NCBI GenBank assembly: GCA_029718625.1
Contig: CM056389.1
Location: 5,764,014 to 5,828,013, forward strand
DNA length: 64,000 bases
Reading direction: 5' to 3'
Origin: Synaphobranchus kaupii
Taxonomy: Eukaryota > Chordata > Actinopteri > Anguilliformes > Synaphobranchidae
Under the pieces are notes generated by a model. The model was not told the DNA's origin, did no database searches, and was given only the letters and a program-made list of their open reading frames with translations. Shown here one piece after another: positions 57,775 to 64,000 of the stretch. The position numbers were made by a program, and so were the translations under genes. Each line of letters starts with the position of its first letter. Within the stretch, counting starts at the first letter, position 1.

Positions 57775-58642
57775 CAGTGAGCACCTTAATTCATTGGACA
57801 GTGACACATTTTTTGTTATTTTGGTTCTGTACTATAGCACTGAGTTTGAAAGGATACAATGACAATGAGGTTGATGTGCAGGCTGTCAGCTTTAATTTGA
57901 GGGTATTTTCATCCATATCGAATGAACCGTTTAGAAATTATAGAACCTTTAGTACATAGTCCCCCCCACCACATTTTCGAGCATCAAAAAATATTGGACA
58001 GTTTAACATAATGTAGAATAAAGTAATCATTTTTAATATTTGGTCGCATATCCTTTGCATGCTATGACTTCCTGATGTCTGTGACTCAACAATATCAAAC
58101 GACTCTTGATAATATTTTCTGGTACTCCAACAAGCGATACTATAACCTCTCTCCATTTGAATGGATCTCTATGGGAATTGGGGGGTGGGACTAGATTTAG
58201 CTGTAAATTACACTGGAACAGTATGGAATACATGGTTGGCTAAATGGCTGTAAGTCATCAAGAGTCTGACGTATCAAACAAACCTTAAACCATCACTCTG
58301 CTGCCAGATATGCAGTAGATAACTTGAAGGGTTGTTTCTCCTGACAAATCTTCTGATTGAACTCTATGGAAAAATAAGTCAGGAGAAGAAACCCTTCAAG
58401 TTATCCATGCATATCTACTGCATATCTGGCAGCAGAGTGATGGTTTAAGGCTTTGATACGCAAGACCCTTGATGACTTAGAGGCAATATTTTTTGTACAA
58501 ATGGTTCTATAATTTTAAACGGTTCATTAAAGCTGACAGCCTGCACTTCAACCTCATTGTAGCCTTTAAAACTCAGTGCTAGAGTACAGAACCAAAATAA
58601 CAAAAAAATGTGTCACTGTCCAATTAATTATGGTGCTCACTG
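57775..58642. mobile_element. Foldback (long inverted repeat) Tc1-derived element
   Basis: Both ends carry CAGTGAGCACC and TTGGACAGTGACACATTTTT, extended as about 115 bp of inverted repeat. TA follows the right end; the left flank is TG. The centre is a second palindrome (CTTGAAGGGTTGTTTCTCCT against AGGAGAAGAAACCCTTCAAG, and CTCTGCTGCCAGATATGCAG against CTGCATATCTGGCAGCAGAG). The left arm also retains the transposase 3' end. 868 bp, in intron 7. It is the best-preserved copy of the family fragments at 2572, 3240, 14325, 18157 and 54009. Confidence 0.85.
58031..58233 (-). pseudogene. Tc1-family transposase C-terminal relic
   Basis: Minus strand ends [16 protein letters not shown] then stop; the C-terminus ACKGYATKY is the same type as NNGYATKY in the Tc1 copy at 428-1708. 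Upstream codons are not recognisably transposase, so only about 15-20 codons survive. It shows the foldback family arose from an autonomous Tc1-like element. Confidence 0.72.
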
Positions 58643-58928
58643 TACATAGCTAGAACCTGCACAGATGGGAAAATGTGTGATTGTAATGTAGGTCCTACTC
58701 AACAAAATTTTTTTTTGATTCATAGCCTACTTACAAGTGACAGATGTGTGGTTTTCATATTAACTACGGTATTTCATTTTAGAAAACGTTACATGCACAG
58801 AATAATCTTACAACGACTGGTTTGAAAGCTAACACGTTAGCTAACGTTTTTTCATGTGCTATGTTTTTCACTTTGAATGTTTCACCTGTAGAGTTTACAC
58901 CTGCAAGCCTGGACACACCTACTCTGAA

Positions 58929-59509
58929 TCAACAGCTTTTACCTGCACTGGTACAACAGCTTTTACCTGCACTGAACCTACAGCTTTTACCTGCACTGAT
59001 ACAACAGTTTTTACCTGCACTGGTACAACAGCTTTTACCTGCACTGGTACAACAGCTTTTACCTGTACTGATACAACAGCTTTTACCTGCACTGAACCTA
59101 CAGCTTTTACCTGCACTGGTACAACAGCTTTTACCTGCACTGATACAACAGCTTTTACCTGCACTGGTACAACAGCTTTTACCTGCACTGGTACAACAGC
59201 TTTTACCTGCACTGATACAACAGCTTTTACCTGCACTGAACCTACAGCTTTTACCTGCACTGGTACAACAGCTTTTACCTGCACTGATACAACAGCTTTT
59301 ACCTGCACTGGTACAACAGCTTTTACCTGCACTGATACAACAGCTTTTACCTGCACTGGCACAACAGCTTTTACCTGCACTGGTACAACAGCTTTTACCT
59401 GCACTGGTACAACAGCTTTTACCTGCACTGATACAACAGCTTTTACCTGCACTGGTACAACAGCTTTTACCTGCACTGGTACAACAGCTTTTACCTGCAC
59501 TGGTACATA
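58929..59509. repeat. 24-bp minisatellite, about 24 copies
   Basis: Unit ACAGCTTTTACCTGCACTGG plus TACA, with variants GATACA, GAACCT and GGCACA. 24 bp is eight codons without stops in several frames, so long ORFs appear on both strands (58822-59565, 58854-59510 plus; 58919-59569 and 58929-59579 minus). None has other support. In intron 7. Confidence 0.95.
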
Positions 59510-60703
59510 GAGCTGGGACGGTGCTGCTTTTTTCCTTAGTGAAATCAGTCTTACCGCAGCGGTAACCATAAAATAACAAAAAAAACTTTGAACGTTATAA
59601 AATGTTTAATTGGTAGTAGTCTACTATCTGCATCAATTAATGTCGTAGTCAGTGGTGTTTTTATCTGTAAAAAATTGGTGGGGCAGCCACCAACCACTTA
59701 GGCTACATACCAGGCAAACTACAGTAATCAAAATTACAGTAATCCCACTTGCTACTGATGCGTTTTTAACACGTCAACAAACAGCTATCCATTGAGAGAG
59801 AGTATGTGAGTGTGTGTGTGTGTGTCTGGCGACTGGTGAGGTCCACAACAGGTGAGGGAGGGGGGTGAAGATCAGGATTATCCTGACAGTGCCGCAGGAA
59901 CATGTTAAAAAACAAAGTAATTTCAATTTAGATATTAACTGTGGGTTAAGTATCTCAAATCAATTGCTCCATACCTGTATAACCTTATCAATTTAGATAT
60001 TAATTTAGCTATTCCAACCCCTCCCGTACGCAATAGCCCCCTGTTATGTACTCCCCCTGTACTCCCCTGTCATGAACATTACCATTGCTTAGCAATGCTG
60101 GGTTAGCTAGCTAGCAAGCTAACGATATCTCACCGCAAGTCGTTTTAACATTTAGCTAGCAAGCTAACGATGGCTTATGGCAAGCCATTTTAATTTAACG
60201 GTTATTCGACTTCCTTAAAGTCATCCTTGCTGTCTGGCCATATAAGTTCGCTAGCTACCGTGACTGCCTAGCTAACGTTAACCAGCTGCTCTAGCTAGAA
60301 ATCTAACCAGACATTTCTACACCTGGATAAATGTTTTAGGTCCCAAAAATTACAAAAATGCAGGGAATAGAGCCAAAGTGTTAGCGGTATGTTTGTACTG
60401 ACTAAATACGGGGATGTTTAAAATAAAACCAATTATTTAGAAAGAATACGGAGTCTGCGTTTGTAAATGTTTGCAATGTTTGTGATTAGGTTACAGGATG
60501 CAGATGAAAGTTAATGCCAGCTACAATTTAGCTACTGTGCTTTTAGCTAGCGTGTGAACCCAATAACCTTAATCCCCACTTTATCTGGAAGAGTTTTCAG
60601 AACAGGGTTTCATGCTGCGGCAAAAAAATAAATCAAATCCTTGAAACCCGTCCTCAACCAAGGACCGTCTCCCCCAAATAACATACACGGAAAACAGAAT
60701 GGG
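59510..60703. other. Intron 7, no recognised feature
   Basis: AT-rich with words such as GCTAGCAAGCTAACGAT duplicated at about 60108 and 60156. No coding signal. Confidence 0.55.
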
Positions 60704-63700
60704 CTTCAAAGGGGGAAATAGTACACAGCACCGCGCACTGTGTGAAGGGCTTTAAAGGGGGAATAGTACACAGCACCGCGCACTGTGTGAAGGGCTTTAA
60801 AGGGGGAATAGTACACAGCACCACGCACTGTGTGAAGGGCTTTAAAGGGGGAAATAGTACACAGCACCGTGCACTGTGTGAAGGGCTTTAAAGGGGGAAA
60901 TAGTACACAGCACCGCGCACTGTGTGAAGGGCTTTAAAGGGGGAAATAGTACACAGCACTGGGCACTGTGTGAAGGGCTTTAAAGGGGGAATAGTACACA
61001 GCACCACGCACTGTGTGAAGGGCTTTAAAGGGGGAATAGTACACAGCACCGCACACTGTGTGAAGGGCTTTAAAGGGGGAATAGTACACAGCACCGCGCA
61101 CTGTGTGAAGGGCTTTAAAGGGGGGAATAGTACACAGCACCGCGCACTGTGTGAAGGGCTTTAAAGGGGGGAATAGTACACAGCACCGCTCACTGTGTGA
61201 AGGGCTTTAAAGGGGGGAATAGTACACAGCACCGCGCACTGTGTGAATGGCTTTAAAGGGGGAATAGTACACAGCACCGCGCACTGTGTGAAGGGCTTTA
61301 AAGGGGGAAATAGTACACAGCACCGTGCACTGTGAATGGCTTTAAAGAGGGAATAGTACACAGCACCGTGCACTGTGTGAATGGCTTTAAAGAGGGAATA
61401 GTACACAGCACCGCGCACTGTGTGAAGGGCTTTAAAGGGGGAAATAGTACACAGCACCGCGCACTGTGTGAAGGGCTTTAAAGGGGGAAATAGTACACAG
61501 CACCGTGCACTGTGTGAAGGGCTTTAAAGGGGGGAAAAGTACACAGCACCGTGCACTGTGTGAATGGCTTTAAAGAGGGAATAGTACACAGCACCGCGCA
61601 CTGTGTGAAGGGCTTTAAAGGGGGAAATAGTACACAGCACCGTGCACTGTGTGAAGGGCTTTAAAGGGGGGAAATAGTACACAGCACCGTGCACTGTGTG
61701 AATGGCTTTAAAGAGGGAATAGTACACAGCACCGCGCACTGTGTGAAGGGCTTTAAAGGGGGAAATAGTACACAGCACTGCGCACTGTGTGAATGGCTTT
61801 AAAGGGGGAAATAGTACACAGCACCACACACTGTGTGAAGGGCTTTAAAGGGGGAAATAGTACACAGCACCGCACACTGTGTGAAGGGCTTTAAAGGGGG
61901 AATAGTACACAGCACCGCGCACTGTGTGAAGGGCTTTAAAGGGGGGAATAGTACACAGCACCGCGCACTGTGTGAAGGGCTTTAAAGGGGGAATAGTACA
62001 CAGCACCACGCACTGTGTGAATGGCTTTAAAGGGGAAATAGTACACAGCACCGCGCACTGTGTGAAGGGCTTTAAAGGGGGAATAGTACACAGCACCACG
62101 CACTGTGTGAATGGCTTTAAAGGGGGAATAGTACACAGCACCGCGCACTGTGTGAAGGGCTTTAAAGGGGGAAATAGTACACAGCACTGCGCACTGTGTG
62201 AATGGCTTTAAAGGGGGAAATAGTACACAGCACCACACACTGTGTGAAGGGCTTTAAAGGGGGAAATAGTACACAGCACCGCGCACTGTGTGAAGGGCTT
62301 TAAAGGGGGAAATAGTACACAGCACCGCGCACTGTGTGAATGGCTTTAAAGGGGGAAATAGTACACAGCACCGTGCACTGTGTGAATGGCTTTAAAGGGG
62401 GAAATAGTACACAGCACCGCACACTGTGTGAAGGGCTTTAAAGGGGGAAATAGTACACAGCACCGTGCACTGTGTGAATGGCTTTAAAGGGGGAATAGTA
62501 CACAGCACCACGCACTGTGTGAAGGGCTTTAAAGGGGAAGTAGTACACAGCACCGCGCACTGTGTGAATGGCTTTAAAGGGGGAATAGTACACAGCACCG
62601 TGCACTGTGTGAAGGGCTTTAAAGGGGAAATAGTACACAGCACCGCGCACTGTGTGAAGGGCTTTAAAGGGGGAAAAGTACACAGCACCGCGCACTGTGT
62701 GAAGGGCTTTAAAGGGGGAAATAGTACACAGCACCGCGCACTGTGTGAAGGGCTTTAAAGGGGGAAATAGTACACAGCACCGCGCACTGTGTGAAGGGCT
62801 TTAAAGGGGGGAAATAGTACACAGCACCGCGCACTGTGTGAAGGGCTTTAAAGGGGGAATAGTACACAGCACCGCGCACTGTGTGAAGGGCTTTAAAGGG
62901 GGAAAGTACACAGCACCGCGCACTGTGTGAAGGGCTTTAAAGGGGGAATAGTACACAGCACCGCGCACTGTGTGAAGGGCTTTAAAGGGGAAGTAGTACA
63001 CAGCACCGCGCACTGTGTGAATGGCTTTAAAGGGGGAATAGTACACAGCACCGTGCACTGTGTGAAGGGCTTTAAAGGGGAAATAGTACACAGCACCGCG
63101 CACTGTGTGAAGGGCTTTAAAGGGGGAAAAGTACACAGCACCGCGCACTGTGTGAAGGGCTTTAAAGGGGGAAATAGTACACAGCACCGCGCACTGTGTG
63201 AAGGGCTTTAAAGGGGGAAATAGTACACAGCACCGCGCACTGTGTGAAGGGCTTTAAAGGGGGGAAATAGTACACAGCACCGCGCACTGTGTGAAGGGCT
63301 TTAAAGGGGGGAAATAGTACACAGCACCGCGCACTGTGTGAAGGGCTTTAAAGGGGGAATAGTACACAGCACCGCGCACTGTGTGAAGGGCTTTAAAGGG
63401 GGAAAGTACACAGCACCGCGCACTGTGTGAAGGGCTTTAAAGGGGGAATAGTACACAGCACCGCGCACTGTGTGAAGGGCTTTAAAGGGGGAATAGTACA
63501 CAGCACCACGCACTGTGTGAAGGGCTTTAAAGGGGGAAATAGTACACAGCACCACGCACTGTGTGAAGGGCTTTAAAGGGGGAAATAGTACACAGCACCG
63601 CGCACTGTGTGAAGGGCTTTAAAGGGGGAAATAGTACACAGCACCGCGCACTGTGTGAAGGGCTTTAAAGGGGGAATAGTACACAGCACCGCGCACTGTG

Positions 63701-64000
63701 TGAAGGGCTTTAAAGGGGGAATAGTACACAGCACCGCGCACTGTGTGAAGGGCTTTAAAGGGGGAAATAGTACACAGCACCGCGCACTGTGTGAAGGGCT
63801 TTAAAGGGGGAAAAAGTACACAGCACCGCGCACTGTGTGAAGGGCTTTAAAGGGGGGAAATAGTACACAGCACCGCGCACTGTGTGAAGGGCTTTAAAGG
63901 GGGGAAAAGTACACAGCACCGTGCACTGTGTGAAGGGCTTTAAAAGGGGAAATAGTACACAGCACCGCACACTGTGTGAAGGGCTTTAAAGGGGGGAAAT
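60704..64000. repeat. 46-bp minisatellite, about 72 copies, continues off window
   Basis: Unit GGCTTTAAAGGGGGAAATAG, TACACAGCACCGCGCACTGT, GTGAAG, with 45-47-bp variants from the G and A runs. ACACAG and CTGTGT can pair as a 6-bp stem with a 9-base loop. Most substitutions fall on the CGCG core (CGTG, CACG, CGCA, CACA). Open frames on both strands are by-products. The array reaches the last base. Confidence 0.96.

Noticed and set aside
58822..59579. ORFs of 216-247 codons on both strands
   Set aside because: By-products of the 24-bp array (eight codons without stop). No signal beyond the repeat.
60888..63970. Numerous ORFs of 64-128 codons on both strands
   Set aside because: All are readings of the 46-bp array.
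56217..64000. Search for macro, WWE or catalytic exons of PARP14
   Set aside because: No VNAAN-like, WWE or PARP catalytic motif found in any frame.

Overview
This window is eukaryotic and almost certainly comes from a ray-finned (teleost) fish. It carries spliced coding exons, Tc1-type ends matching the salmonid family used as Sleeping Beauty, LINE tails of the L2 type (a GGATA loop followed by TGTAA repeats), hAT and CACTA-like DNA elements, and solo LTRs of Ty3/Gypsy style. I could not settle the species from sequence alone.

One host gene is supported: a PARP14-like gene on the + strand. It begins at an ATG at 24986 (possibly 24989) and runs past the right edge. I reconstructed seven coding exons: 24986-25163, 25592-25704, 42470-42500, 44970-44996, 51598-51798, 52896-53132 and 54499-56210. 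All join in frame with GT/AG borders, with no stop or frameshift, and give 833 residues: three RRM-like segments, a long KH-type region, an acidic run and the first strands of macro domain 1. The remaining macro domains, the WWE domain and the catalytic domain must lie beyond 64000.

The most striking property is how the introns are built. Nearly every intron after the first holds its own private minisatellite: a 40-bp unit over about 11 kb in intron 2, a 38-bp unit starting at the exon 3 donor, a 26-bp unit over about 5.2 kb in intron 4, 36-bp and 32-bp units filling intron 5, and 24-bp and 46-bp units in intron 7. Two arrays begin exactly at a 5' splice site and copy it: about 19 times after exon 3 and 23 times after exon 5. 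The 38-bp unit also puts AG directly before GT, the arrangement of recursive splice sites. Two coding microexons of 31 and 27 nt sit between arrays. With smaller arrays elsewhere, tandem repeats cover roughly 24 kb of 64 kb.

Left part (1-24.9 kb): transposon-rich intergenic DNA. It holds a Tc1-like element with doubled terminal repeats (428-1708), a composite Sleeping Beauty-like/foldback element (2970-3465), a decayed reverse-strand L2-clade LINE with an SGNH-esterase ORF1 and an endonuclease/RT ORF2 (3466-about 7990), two minisatellites (10045-10550, 11329-11966), an hAT element with an 8-bp target duplication (16667-17336), a LINE fragment (17401-18120), a solo LTR split by a CACTA-like element (18838-21515) and a second solo LTR (22434-23352). 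I found no host gene there.

Right part (25-64 kb): the gene and its introns, with a solo LTR with an internal VNTR (38660-40188), L2 tails, an ABA'B' inverted-repeat block (25979-26578), an hAT inside a Sleeping Beauty-like copy (53179-54008) and a full foldback element carrying a transposase tail (57775-58642).
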